From: UBA6623 sp965238125
GTDB lineage: Bacteria > Acidobacteriota > Terriglobia > Bryobacterales > UBA6623
Direction: 5' to 3'
Assembly: GCA_965238125.1 (NCBI GenBank)
Contig: OZ250179.1
Span: 3,348,001 to 3,412,000, forward strand
Length of the DNA stretch: 64,000 nucleotides
Shown here piece by piece: positions 41,524 through 49,903 of the stretch. Position numbers and translations under genes: made by a program. The notes beneath the pieces are model-generated. The model did not search any database and had not been told where the DNA came from. It saw nothing but the letters and a program-made list of their open reading frames with translations. The first letter of the stretch is position 1. Each line of letters starts with the position of its first letter.

Positions 41524-43332
41524 ATGAATCCGATCAAGATCGTTATTTGGGATCTCGACGAAACCCTCTGGCGGGGAACGTTGTCGGAATCGGGCGTCGA
41601 GGCCGACTCCGTCGTGCTCGACACGGTACGCGAACTCTCGCGCCGCGGCATCATCAACTCGATCTGTTCGAAGAACGACCCGGCCGCCGCCCGCGCCGAG
41701 CTCGAGCGTCTCGGGATTTCCGAAGAGTTCGTCTTTCCCGAAATCGCCTGGACGCCGAAAGGACCCGCGATCGCGCGCATTCTCGACAACTGCCGCTTGC
41801 GCGCCGCCAATGCCTTGTTTCTCGACGACAATCGCTCGAACCGCGAGGAGGCGCAATACTACAACCCCAAGCTCGAAGTTCGCGGACCGGAATTCATCCC
41901 GCGACTGCTCGACGACCCGACGCTGAGTGGCAGACCCGATCCCGACCGGCAGCGCCTGGCGCAATACAAGCAACTCGAGCAGCGGTCACGCGAGCGGCGC
42001 TCGCTTGGAGACAACCGCGCCTTTCTCGAACAATCCCGCATCGAGGTCGAGCGCATCGAGGAGCTCGAACCTCATCGCGAGCGCATTCTCGAGCTCATCG
42101 GCCGCGCCAATCAATTGAACTTCACGAAAGTCCGCTCGACCGCGACGGAGTTCGATCGGCTGCTCGCGGACCCCACTATCACGAGCCTCGGGTTCCACGT
42201 CCGCGACCGTTATGGCGACTACGGCGTGGTCGGGTTCGCCGCTGTCAACCGCGCGCAGCACCGCCTGGTCCATTTCCCTTTTTCGTGTCGCGTGCTCCAC
42301 CTCGGCGTAGAGCAATGGGTCTGGCACGGGCTCGGTAGGCCCGCCGTTGCCGTCGAGGGCGAGACGGCGGTAACGCTCGACTCCTCGGCTCCTCCCGATT
42401 GGATCCGAGCCGCCGCCGATGCCGCCGCTTCCCGCGCGGCCGGTTTGCCGCCGGCAAGCGCTCCCGCCGCGCGCCGGGCGACGAGAATTCTTCTCAAGGG
42501 AGGCTGCGACCTCGAGCAGATGGCTCATTACTTGAGCTACGACGGCCTCGATATGGACGAAGAGCTGACCTACATCGGCCGTGCCGGAGAGCCGATCCAT
42601 CACGAAGACACGACCTTACTGCTTGCCCCGCTCGATCGCCGACCCGACGAACTCGCCGCCGCGATCGAGGGGCTGCCGTTCTGCGACGCCGACATGTTCT
42701 CGACGCGCTTGTTCGACCGAGACCATGACGCCGTCGTCTACAGCCCGTTGATGGATTACTCGCGTGCGCTCTACCGTCGCCGGGACAGCGGAGTCGAAAT
42801 CCCATACGGTCAGAGCAATCTGCTCGCCCGCGTGTCGGACCCGACGCCCTCAGCCGAGCGTCCGCGTTGGTTGACCGAATCGTTTCTCGAAGGCTTTGCC
42901 CGGGATTTTGAGCACCTCGGGCCCATCCCGCCCCAACAGTTCACACGAAATCTTGGCAGACTTCGGGCGAGGATTCCCGGCAGGTTCATCTTGCTCAACG
43001 GCGTCGAACTTCCGCACCCGAGCGACCCGGCCGGGGTGCTTCTCGAACGCCACCGGGTCATGAACCGCGCTGTCGACGAATTCGTCGCCTCGACGGAAAA
43101 CTGCGCTCTTCTCGACGTTCGCCGAATTGTGGAAAATCCCGAACAGTTGAGCGATTCGCTGCGTCATTACCGCCGCGAAGTCTACGCCCGGATGAGTAGG
43201 GAACTGGCCGCCGTATTGCCGACCGATTCCGCCGAACCGCTGCGAACGAGCCGCCTGCCGCGAGCCCGCAACATCATCCAACGTCGCCTGGGCCGCTTGA
43301 AGCTGCGCTGGCGGCGATGGGCGGCGGTCTGA
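41524..43332 (+). CDS. FkbH-like HAD-IIIC protein
   Basis: A 602-residue protein. The N-terminal HAD-IIIC phosphatase-like domain starts KIVIWDLDETLWRGTLSESGV with the D10-x-D12-x-T14 catalytic motif, ICSKNDPAAARAELERLGI and NALFLDDNRSNREEAQ. The FkbH C-terminal GNAT-like domain follows (GRANQLNFTKVRSTATEFDRLL, VRDRYGDYGVVGFAAVNR, FPFSCRVLHLGVEQW). The last half (about 330-600) is a further domain with SGNH-hydrolase-like spacing (LKGGCDLEQMAHYL, FILLNGVELPHPSDPAGVLLERHRVMN, DVRRIVENPEQLSDSLRHYRREVYARM). FkbH enzymes transfer glyceryl or related acyl groups. A role in decorating the polysaccharide is inferred. It follows the sialyltransferase-like gene after 67 bases. Confidence 0.86.
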   Translation: MNPIKIVIWDLDETLWRGTLSESGVEADSVVLDTVRELSRRGIINSICSKNDPAAARAELERLGISEEFVFPEIAWTPKGPAIARILDNCRLRAANALFLDDNRSNREEAQYYNPKLEVRGPEFIPRLLDDPTLSGRPDPDRQRLAQYKQLEQRSRERRSLGDNRAFLEQSRIEVERIEELEPHRERILELIGRANQLNFTKVRSTATEFDRLLADPTITSLGFHVRDRYGDYGVVGFAAVNRAQHRLVHFPFSCRVLHLGVEQWVWHGLGRPAVAVEGETAVTLDSSAPPDWIRAAADAAASRAAGLPPASAPAARRATRILLKGGCDLEQMAHYLSYDGLDMDEELTYIGRAGEPIHHEDTTLLLAPLDRRPDELAAAIEGLPFCDADMFSTRLFDRDHDAVVYSPLMDYSRALYRRRDSGVEIPYGQSNLLARVSDPTPSAERPRWLTESFLEGFARDFEHLGPIPPQQFTRNLGRLRARIPGRFILLNGVELPHPSDPAGVLLERHRVMNRAVDEFVASTENCALLDVRRIVENPEQLSDSLRHYRREVYARMSRELAAVLPTDSAEPLRTSRLPRARNIIQRRLGRLKLRWRRWAAV

Positions 43333-43358
43333 GGTGAGACTTTCGATTGAGAGGAGGG

Positions 43359-43414
43359 GAGACAAGCTGAGAGCTTGTCTCGACTGGGGGCTAGGACAAA
43401 CAAGAGTGTTTGTC
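43359..43414. repeat. Twin perfect hairpins overlapping the 5' end of the polymerase gene
   Basis: GAGACAAGCT-GAG-AGCTTGTCTC (43359-43381) and GACAAACA-AGAG-TGTTTGTC (43395-43414) are two perfect stems of 10 and 8 bp in a row. The shape recalls dispersed intergenic repeats of the type GACAGACA...TGTCTGTC seen in related phyla. It lies over the only available start region of the following gene and may be a processing or attenuation site. Confidence 0.55.
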
Positions 43415-44877
43415 GCTACTGGGAGCGGGCCGGCTTCGAGGCTTTTCTGAATGGCCGCTACGCACGTCATCCGCTCTCTCCCTCTCCCGACCGCTGCTGC
43501 CGGCGGCCGGCGCGCCTGCCGTGGCCCATTTGGCTTGTCGTCGCTTATCTCGGCGCCATCACGATTTTCGGGAAGGGGCCGACTTACCTGGGGTACCCGC
43601 CGCTGTTCTGGGGGGAGGCGGTCCTTGCGGTCGGCTTGGTTTGGACGCTGTGGCGGCAGGGCATGTCGATCCTCGGGCCGCCGGTTCTGCGGCGGCTCTC
43701 GACGGCGGTCCTTCTGTTTCTGCTCTGCGGAGCCGTCCTGACCGCGCTGAGCTTTCCCGAGTGGGGCATTGACGCGCTACGCGACGCGGCGGTCTGGTAC
43801 TACGGCGGTTTCTATTTCATCGGCCTCGCCTTGGCCTCGCGGACGCGTGTCGCCGACCGGGTTTGGAAAATCTGCGCCGGCTTCTGGGTCTGTGCATTGT
43901 TTTGGGGCGTGGCGGAAAATCTCACCGACCACGCTCTGTCAGCCGCTTCGCCGTTGATTCCTTGGCGGCAGGTGCCGGTACTGTCAGGTTCACACAGCCA
44001 CGTGATTCAGAACATGTCGTTGGGTGCGATCGTTGTGGTCGGCGGACTTTGGAAAGTCAAATCCCCGGCGGGACGGCTGCTGTTGCAAGCCGTCGCGCTG
44101 ACCGGGTTCGTCTTTGCGCTTCTGGCGTGGGGACGCGGCGTTAAGGTCGGGCTGGCCGTGGGCATCTTCGCCGTCGTGGTGCTCGGTCTCGGTCGCCTTC
44201 GTTCGTTGCGCCTGTCCGCGCGCCTCGGTCGGTTGGCGGGGATGGGGCTGGTCGCGGCGATTGTTGTGGTGGGCGTCGGCGGTGTCGGAGTCGGCGAGCT
44301 GGGGCACATCGCGCGCTTTGAAGAGATTTCGTTCGCCGGCAGCGAGGGGTCGATCTATTGGCGGCTGGTGTGGTGGCGAAACCTGCTTGACGAGCTCGTT
44401 GCCCGCGATGTCGTCTTCGGACTGGGCTTTGGTGAAAACCTCGGTTTCTACAACCCCTATCTTCTCGACGATGAGGACTCCGCGTTTCCCATCCGCGCCC
44501 CGCATAACGTGAACATGACGGTGCTGACACGGATGGGAGCGGCGGGTTTTCTGCTGTGGAGCTCGATCTTGATTTTGGGAATCGGGGGCTTGTTTCTGCG
44601 GCTGTGGCGCGGCGGAACGTCAGGCCGCCTCTTTCTCGCCCGCCGCCGGGAAGAACTGGCGTTCTGGCTGCTGATGCTGTTGACGACCTGGGGCAACGGG
44701 TCCTTCGGCGTGCTGATGGAGGGACCGGTGTTGGGCGTATGGTTCTGGTTCGCCCTCGGATTTGCTTCCGGCCGTTCCGTCTATCTCCCGGCCGCGCACC
44801 GATTCATCCACCGAGACGTCCGCCCCCCAAACCGAGCCGTGAACGTGAGTGAGCGGTATGCGATGAACCCTCGCTAA
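43375..44877 (+). CDS. Wzy/O-antigen-ligase-like polytopic membrane protein
   Basis: Up to 500 residues with about 11 membrane segments. The start is uncertain. The frame has no ATG before the first membrane segment (PIWLVVAYLGAITIFG). The furthest start, TTG at 43375, lies inside a hairpin repeat, and the first 40 residues look non-coding. The large periplasmic loop contains ARFEEISFAGSEGSIYWRLVWW and GLGFGENLGFYN, then the IRAPHNVNMTVLTRMGAAGFLLW motif that resembles the PHN/H-x-x-x-L...G-x-x-G pattern of Wzy and WaaL. The last 17 residues (PPNRAVNVSERYAMNPR) are encoded by the dispersed repeat at 44827-44862, so the native C-terminus has been replaced. It should polymerise or ligate undecaprenyl-linked glycans. 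Confidence 0.78.
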   Translation: MSRLGARTNKSVCRYWERAGFEAFLNGRYARHPLSPSPDRCCRRPARLPWPIWLVVAYLGAITIFGKGPTYLGYPPLFWGEAVLAVGLVWTLWRQGMSILGPPVLRRLSTAVLLFLLCGAVLTALSFPEWGIDALRDAAVWYYGGFYFIGLALASRTRVADRVWKICAGFWVCALFWGVAENLTDHALSAASPLIPWRQVPVLSGSHSHVIQNMSLGAIVVVGGLWKVKSPAGRLLLQAVALTGFVFALLAWGRGVKVGLAVGIFAVVVLGLGRLRSLRLSARLGRLAGMGLVAAIVVVGVGGVGVGELGHIARFEEISFAGSEGSIYWRLVWWRNLLDELVARDVVFGLGFGENLGFYNPYLLDDEDSAFPIRAPHNVNMTVLTRMGAAGFLLWSSILILGIGGLFLRLWRGGTSGRLFLARRREELAFWLLMLLTTWGNGSFGVLMEGPVLGVWFWFALGFASGRSVYLPAAHRFIHRDVRPPNRAVNVSERYAMNPR

Positions 44878-45050
44878 GTTCGCGGGTGGTGATGATCCCG
44901 GAAACGTGGCGGGTGAGTGGCCCGCGGGCTCGGTTGAGATGGACTTCCGGTTTCGGCCGGAGCGGTTGTGGGCCGCGGCGGGTTCGCCGCCTCTGTTGCG
45001 GTCACGCGTTTCGTCTCATACCGCTCACTCACTTTCGCGGCTCGGTTTGC
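44827..45050. repeat. Facing pair of YRS-type repeats around a 150-base spacer
   Basis: CCAAACCGAGCCGTGAACGT... at 44827-44862 and its inverse at 45013-45050 (...CACTTTCGCGGCTCGGTTTG) agree at about 31 of 35 positions. The left copy encodes the last residues of the polymerase-like protein. The right copy ends 7 bases before the GT4 start codon. The spacer has no gene. Confidence 0.7.
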
Positions 45051-45057
45051 TTTTCCC

Positions 45058-46302
45058 ATGCGCGTTCTGATGTTCCATAACCGTTACCGCACGCAGGGCG
45101 GGGAAGACCTGTCGGCGGTCCAGGAGACTCGTGCTCTTGAACAACACGGCGTCGAGGTCATTGCCGTCGAGGCCGACAACGACTTGCCCGCGGATGCCGG
45201 GCTCCTCGACGAAGCCAAGATGGGTTGGCGGGCCGCTTGGTCGAGGGCATCCTATGAACGGGCCGCTCAATTATGTCGCGACTACCGTCCCGATGTTGCC
45301 CATGTGCAGAATTTTTGGATGCGACTGAGTCCCGCCGTACACGCCGCCTGTCGGCGCGCCGGAGTGGCGACCGTGCAATCGCTGAGAAACTACCGACTGC
45401 TGTGTACCAACGCTTTGCTGTTACGAGACGGCATGGTCTGCGAGGACTGTGTCGGCAAGATGCCGTGGCGCGGGGTCACGCGCGCGTGCTACCGCGAGTC
45501 TCGGCCGGCTTCGGCGGCGGGCATGATCGTCTTCAATCGTATGCGCCGGACCTGGGAACGCGATGTCGACGCCTATTTGACCCTTAGCGATCACTCGCGC
45601 CGTCGCTTTCTGCGCGCCGGGTTCCCGCCGGAACGCGTTTTCGTCAAGCCGAACTGCCTCGATGACCATGGCGAGGCCGCTGCACCGCCCTCGGCCTCGC
45701 GGGAGATTCTCTATCTCGGCCGGCTTTCTTCCGAGAAAGGCTTACGCGTTCTGCTCGAGGCTTCCAAGCGCGTTGGGCTCGATGATGTCGGGCAACTCAC
45801 GTTGGTCGGGGAAGGCGACGAGCGAGAGAGCCTTCAAAACCTCGCCGCCGCGCTTGAGCTTTCCGAACCCGGACTCGTCTTTGCCGGCCGTAAGGCTCCG
45901 GCCGAAGTGCAACAGATGGTCCGGCGCGCTCGGGCCGTGGTGCTGCCTTCGCTGGCCTACGAAACTTTCGGCAGGCCGATTATCGAGGCCTTCGCCGCCG
46001 GACGCCCGGCGATTGTTTCCGATTTTGGGGCGCCGGGTGAAATTGTCGATCAGGGAAAGACCGGGTTGACTTTCCCACGCGGCGACTCCGAGCGGCTCGG
46101 GGAAGCGCTCAAGAGCGTTCTAACTGATGGGGCGATGGCCGACGGGATGGGCCGGCGCGCCCGAGCCGAGTACGAGGCCAAGTACACTCTTGAGAGGAGC
46201 TATGAAACTCTGATGAGGACCTATCGCTTTGCCCTCGGACGCCGCGGTCGACCCGTTCCCGAACAGCTGCGCGGTTTTGAACCTATCCAAGCGCCCGCGT
46301 AA
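45058..46302 (+). CDS. GT4-family glycosyltransferase
   Basis: A 414-residue GT-B enzyme. ATG at 45058 (MRVLMFHNRYRTQGGEDLSAVQE) is the true start. Upstream in-frame sequence is repeat DNA. The N-terminal domain has YRPDVAHVQNFWMRLSPAVH and RNYRLLCTNALLLRDGMVCEDCVGK, with cysteines at the usual position of this subgroup. The C-terminal domain has ILYLGRLSSEKGLRVLLEA and YETFGRPIIEAFAAGRPAIVSDFGAPGEIV, the nucleotide-sugar-binding E-x7-E region. It should add a sugar to the lipid-linked repeat unit on the cytoplasmic side. Donor and acceptor are unknown. No clear ribosome-binding site is visible. Confidence 0.9.
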   Translation: MRVLMFHNRYRTQGGEDLSAVQETRALEQHGVEVIAVEADNDLPADAGLLDEAKMGWRAAWSRASYERAAQLCRDYRPDVAHVQNFWMRLSPAVHAACRRAGVATVQSLRNYRLLCTNALLLRDGMVCEDCVGKMPWRGVTRACYRESRPASAAGMIVFNRMRRTWERDVDAYLTLSDHSRRRFLRAGFPPERVFVKPNCLDDHGEAAAPPSASREILYLGRLSSEKGLRVLLEASKRVGLDDVGQLTLVGEGDERESLQNLAAALELSEPGLVFAGRKAPAEVQQMVRRARAVVLPSLAYETFGRPIIEAFAAGRPAIVSDFGAPGEIVDQGKTGLTFPRGDSERLGEALKSVLTDGAMADGMGRRARAEYEAKYTLERSYETLMRTYRFALGRRGRPVPEQLRGFEPIQAPA

Positions 46303-46449
46303 GGCGGATACCGCTGTGTCGCCCATGGTTCTACCCGGCCAATGTCGGGGATTCGTTCGACTGACGTAGCGGGCGAGGTAAGTCATTGTGATAAGAGAGT
46401 TTGTCATGGCCACGACGCTTGGTGAAACGGTGAAAGGATGGAGGAAGGG

Positions 46450-47859
46450 ATGAAACTAACCGTGGTTGGAAGCGGGCATGTCGGACTGGTCGCCGGCCTT
46501 TGCTTCGCCGAGATCGGCCACGATGTGGTTTGCCTGGACAGCCTCGAGGAAAAAGTCGCCGGCCTTGCCGAAGGATGCCTTCCCTTCTATGAGCCCGAGC
46601 TTCAGGGCCTGCTCAATCGCGCCCGCGCTCTCGGTCGTGTTCGGTTCACCACCGATCTTCCGGAAGCCGTGCGGCATGGCGAAGTACTGTTTCTCGCCGT
46701 CGGGACGCCTCCGCTGCCGGGCGGGGAGGCCGACCTCTCGGCGGTGGAGCGGGTTTGCCGCGAAATCGCCGCGCACGCCGACGGCGACAAACTTGTCGTC
46801 GAAAAGAGCACCGTCCCGGTGGGAACCGGCGAGCGCATCGAGCAAACTCTGGGGTTGTCGGGGCGGAGCGAAGCGCGGTTCGACGTTGCCTCGAATCCGG
46901 AGTTTCTCAGCGAAGGCCGCGCCGTCGTCGACTTCCTCGTTCCCGACCGGATCGTGATCGGTGTCGAGAACGCCCGCGCCGAACGATTACTGCGCTCGAT
47001 CTACGAGCCGATCGTCAACGCAAGCTTTGCTTGGAACCTCGAAACGCCGCCGCCCGCCGGGCGTTCGGAGGCTCCCTTGCTGGTCACCAACCGCAACAGC
47101 GCCGAGTTGATCAAGCACGCGTCGAATTCGTTCCTGGCCACAAAGATTTCCTACATCAACGCTGTCGCCGAGCTTTGCGAACGGATTGGCGCGGACATCG
47201 AAAAGGTCGCCGAAGGCATGGGTTATGACCGTCGCATCGGCAAAGACTTCCTGCGTGCCGGCATCGGCTTTGGCGGGTTCTGCTTCCCGAAAGACTTGCA
47301 GGCGTTCGTCCATATCGCCGAGCAGCAGGGCTGCGACTTCCAGTTGCTGCGCGAAGTCGAAAAGATCAACCTGCGGCGGGTTGACCTCTTTGTTGAAAAA
47401 TGCCGCGCCCGGCTCTGGATTCTCAAGGACAAAACCATTGCCGCCTGGGGCCTCTCCTTCAAGGCGGATACCGACGACCTACGCTACTCGCCAGCCGTGG
47501 CGGTGGTCGAACGGTTGCTTGCCGAGGGAGCGCGCATTCAAGCCTATGATCCGCAAGCAATGGACGAGTCTCGACCGCTGTTGCCGAAAGTCGATTTCCG
47601 GTCATCCGCTCTTGAAGCCGCCGACGGCGCCGACGCCGTGTTGGTGCTCACCGATTGGCCGGAATTCACTCAGGTCGATTTGGCGGATCTGAGAAGTCGT
47701 CTCGCTCGGCCTTTGATCCTCGATGGCCGCAACCTGCTCGATCCCGAGCAGCTCCGTCAGGAAGGTTTCGAATACGAGGCGGTGGGACGCGCATCCGCTG
47801 CCCGTGGCGCCGAGGAGCCCGAACCCGCCGACCGAGAACACGCCCTTTGCGGATCCTGA
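46450..47859 (+). CDS. ugd: UDP-glucose 6-dehydrogenase
   Basis: A 469-residue enzyme that oxidises UDP-glucose to UDP-glucuronate with NAD. ATG at 46450 (MKLTVVGSGHVGLVAGLCFAEIG) has GGAGGAAGGG directly upstream. A start at 46438 would place the site inside the gene. The Rossmann motif GSGHVG opens the protein. Other marks are VGTPPLPGGEADLSAVE, VEKSTVPVGTGERIEQTL, NPEFLSEGRAVVDFLVPDRIVIG, KHASNSFLATKISYINAVAELCE and the catalytic cysteine C278 in GIGFGGFCFPKDLQAF. The C-terminal domain has WGLSFKADTDDLRYSPAV and VLVLTDWPEF. All functional residues are intact. It supplies glucuronate for the polysaccharide of this locus. Confidence 0.95.
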   Translation: MKLTVVGSGHVGLVAGLCFAEIGHDVVCLDSLEEKVAGLAEGCLPFYEPELQGLLNRARALGRVRFTTDLPEAVRHGEVLFLAVGTPPLPGGEADLSAVERVCREIAAHADGDKLVVEKSTVPVGTGERIEQTLGLSGRSEARFDVASNPEFLSEGRAVVDFLVPDRIVIGVENARAERLLRSIYEPIVNASFAWNLETPPPAGRSEAPLLVTNRNSAELIKHASNSFLATKISYINAVAELCERIGADIEKVAEGMGYDRRIGKDFLRAGIGFGGFCFPKDLQAFVHIAEQQGCDFQLLREVEKINLRRVDLFVEKCRARLWILKDKTIAAWGLSFKADTDDLRYSPAVAVVERLLAEGARIQAYDPQAMDESRPLLPKVDFRSSALEAADGADAVLVLTDWPEFTQVDLADLRSRLARPLILDGRNLLDPEQLRQEGFEYEAVGRASAARGAEEPEPADREHALCGS

Positions 47860-47943
47860 GCGCCGCCGGGCCGTTGCCGCCGTCGGCCCATTCGGTGATC
47901 TCTAATCTTCCACGCGCCCTGCTCACGGGCGTCCCGACCTGTC

Positions 47944-49344
47944 ATGCCGCCGGCGTCCCCGTCACCCTTCTTGCCGCCGCGCGATCCACCGCACTTTTTC
48001 CGGGGACTGCCCGGGTTGTTGGTCATCGCGCTGCCTTGGGCGTGGGCGGTCTTGCACTGGGGCGGCGTGCGACCCTTCGACCGCTTGGTTTCGTTTGCCG
48101 TTCTCGCAGCGGGCGTTCTGCTGTACCGCCTTGTTTCGGGTCCCCACGCCTGCGGTCCTCCGCCGGCCAAGCGAACCCTTTGGGCGCTCTTCGCGCTGTT
48201 GGGGTTGGCCGCCTTGCAACTCGTTCCGCTGCCCTTGCCGTTGGTCGCGCTGCTTTCGCCCGTCCGCGCCGAGGCGGTTCGGGCCGTGAGCGGTGACGCG
48301 GCCGGTTGGAAACCGTTATCGATTGCTCCGGCCGAGACCCTCGACAGCTTCGTCGTGCTGGTCGCGGCTGTGCTGGTCGGACTGTTCGCGCGAAGCCTTA
48401 CGGGTCGGCTGGGCCGCCGCGGTTGGCATGCCGCGCTTCCCATCCTCATTGTCGGGGCGATCGAGGGACTTCTCGGTCTGTTTCAGCAAGCGTCCCTCAC
48501 CTCGCCCACCGGCGCGCGCGGGACTTACATCAACCACAATCACTATGCCGGGCTGCTCGAGCTCGCGCTGCCCCTCGCCTTAGCCGCGACGGTATGGCTA
48601 ATTCGCCGGGCTGGCGGGAGCGGCGACTCGCGGGCGGCGGCCGGGGCCTGCGCGGCGCTCGTCGCGGCCGGGTTGATCGTGGCGGGGTTGGTCAGTTCGT
48701 TTTCACGCGCCGGGTTCGCGGCGGCGGTAGCGGGAGCCTTGGTGTTTATGGTCTTGGCGCCCGGCGCGGGGAACAGACGCCGAATGCGCCTTGGGGTCGC
48801 CGGTGCGGCCCTCGCCGTCGGCGTGGGTGCTTTTCTGCTTCTGCCCGACGGGTTTATCGGGCGCTACGCCGACGTCTCGACAGCGGACGCGTTGCTGGGC
48901 GAGGGCCGCGTCGAACTATGGGGAGAAACCCTCGAGCCGGCCGGAGCCTATCGCTGGTTTGGGAGCGGACTGGGAACCTATCAGTCGGCGTTTTGGGAGT
49001 TCAAACGCTCGTGGCCGCAGGTCACCGGCGACCATGCCCATAACGACTATTTAGAAACATCGGTCGAGTTCGGCGTTCTCGGCCTGTTCGCCGCGCTGTG
49101 GCTGATCGGTCTCGTTCTTACCCGCGCGGTCCGGCTGAGCCAAGGCGGGCGGACAGAAGAAATTCGACTACCCGCCGCTGCGTGTGCCGGGGCAATCACG
49201 GCCCTGGCTCTTCACGGCCTGGCTGATTTCAACCTGGCGATTCCCGCCAATGCTCTGCTTTTCGCGTGGATTGTCGGAATGGCCGACGGCCTCGACAGCG
49301 GTGAATGGCGGGCGCCGGCGCGAGCCGGACGGGCAACCGAGTAA
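47944..49344 (+). CDS. O-antigen ligase/polymerase (Wzy_C domain)
   Basis: A 466-residue polytopic membrane protein with about 11-12 spans. The Wzy_C region shows GTYINHNHYAGLLELALPLAL (about residues 195-215), a serine/arginine turn SSFSRAGFAAAVAGAL, and the large periplasmic loop with WFGSGLGTYQSAFWEFKR and TGDHAHNDYLETSVEFGVLGLF, whose H-x-HND-Y-L motif is characteristic. It is the second such protein in the locus. One probably polymerises repeat units and the other ligates, but sequence does not decide which. It starts with ATG at 47944, 84 bases after ugd, and is the last recognisable gene of the locus. Confidence 0.9.
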   Translation: MPPASPSPFLPPRDPPHFFRGLPGLLVIALPWAWAVLHWGGVRPFDRLVSFAVLAAGVLLYRLVSGPHACGPPPAKRTLWALFALLGLAALQLVPLPLPLVALLSPVRAEAVRAVSGDAAGWKPLSIAPAETLDSFVVLVAAVLVGLFARSLTGRLGRRGWHAALPILIVGAIEGLLGLFQQASLTSPTGARGTYINHNHYAGLLELALPLALAATVWLIRRAGGSGDSRAAAGACAALVAAGLIVAGLVSSFSRAGFAAAVAGALVFMVLAPGAGNRRRMRLGVAGAALAVGVGAFLLLPDGFIGRYADVSTADALLGEGRVELWGETLEPAGAYRWFGSGLGTYQSAFWEFKRSWPQVTGDHAHNDYLETSVEFGVLGLFAALWLIGLVLTRAVRLSQGGRTEEIRLPAAACAGAITALALHGLADFNLAIPANALLFAWIVGMADGLDSGEWRAPARAGRATE

Positions 49345-49377
49345 CACTGCGGCGCCGGTCGTCGTTTTGCTCGCGGG

Positions 49378-49758
49378 CTAGGCCGCCGCGCGGGCGTTCC
49401 TGTTGTCGGCGAATACCCGTAAGTCCCGTTCCAGGTGCGTCAGAGTGGCCAGCAAGCCGCCCGTATCGACTGGAACAAACATCACCGACTCAAGCTGACA
49501 CCGCACTCGCAGGGCCAGGAGAAGACCGTGAAAGACCAGTCTTTGGCGGTAGATGAGCGAGGCTGCTTCCCAATTGTGACTGCGGCGGGCCATCGAGCGG
49601 CAAGCCTTCTCGAGCGCCATGAAGTCACTGCGCACTTCCCGTAGGTACAGCGAAAGGACGCGACGGCGCTCCAATCGCAACCGGCGCTGCATCGCGGGGC
49701 GGAAACCGGGCTGATCCCGAAGGAACATCAGGTCCCGAGAAGTAAACAGACGCGTCAT
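49378..49758 (-). CDS. Small basic helical protein of unknown function
   Basis: A 126-residue protein rich in Arg and Leu. Start at 49758 (MTRLFTSRDLMFLRDQPGFRPAMQRRL) is preferred, because the alternative at 49842 adds 28 low-complexity residues. It contains two long amphipathic helices (RRLRLERRRVLSLYLREVRSDFMALEKAC and WEAASLIYRQRLVFHGLLLALRVRCQLE). It has no signal peptide and no known motif, and ends RNARAAA. It is on the same strand as the 7-TM protein gene, which lies upstream with a 145-base spacer, and is convergent with the polysaccharide locus. No function is proposed. Confidence 0.6.
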   Translation of the reverse strand: MTRLFTSRDLMFLRDQPGFRPAMQRRLRLERRRVLSLYLREVRSDFMALEKACRSMARRSHNWEAASLIYRQRLVFHGLLLALRVRCQLESVMFVPVDTGGLLATLTHLERDLRVFADNRNARAAA

Positions 49759-49903
49759 GGCCGGTAGAAATCCGCGCTCCGGTTCAACCGGGGAAGAGCT
49801 TGGGAAGCCGCGACAGGTGTCGGTTCGCGGCGCAACAGCCACAGCGAACGCGCCAGGGCCGCGGCCGCCAAAGCGAGGAGAAGGAGGGACATTGCGAAGA
49901 TAG

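Noticed and set aside
44968..45057. N-terminal extension of the GT4 glycosyltransferase
   Set aside because: The added residues are translated repeat DNA. The conserved protein starts at MRVLMFHNRYRT.
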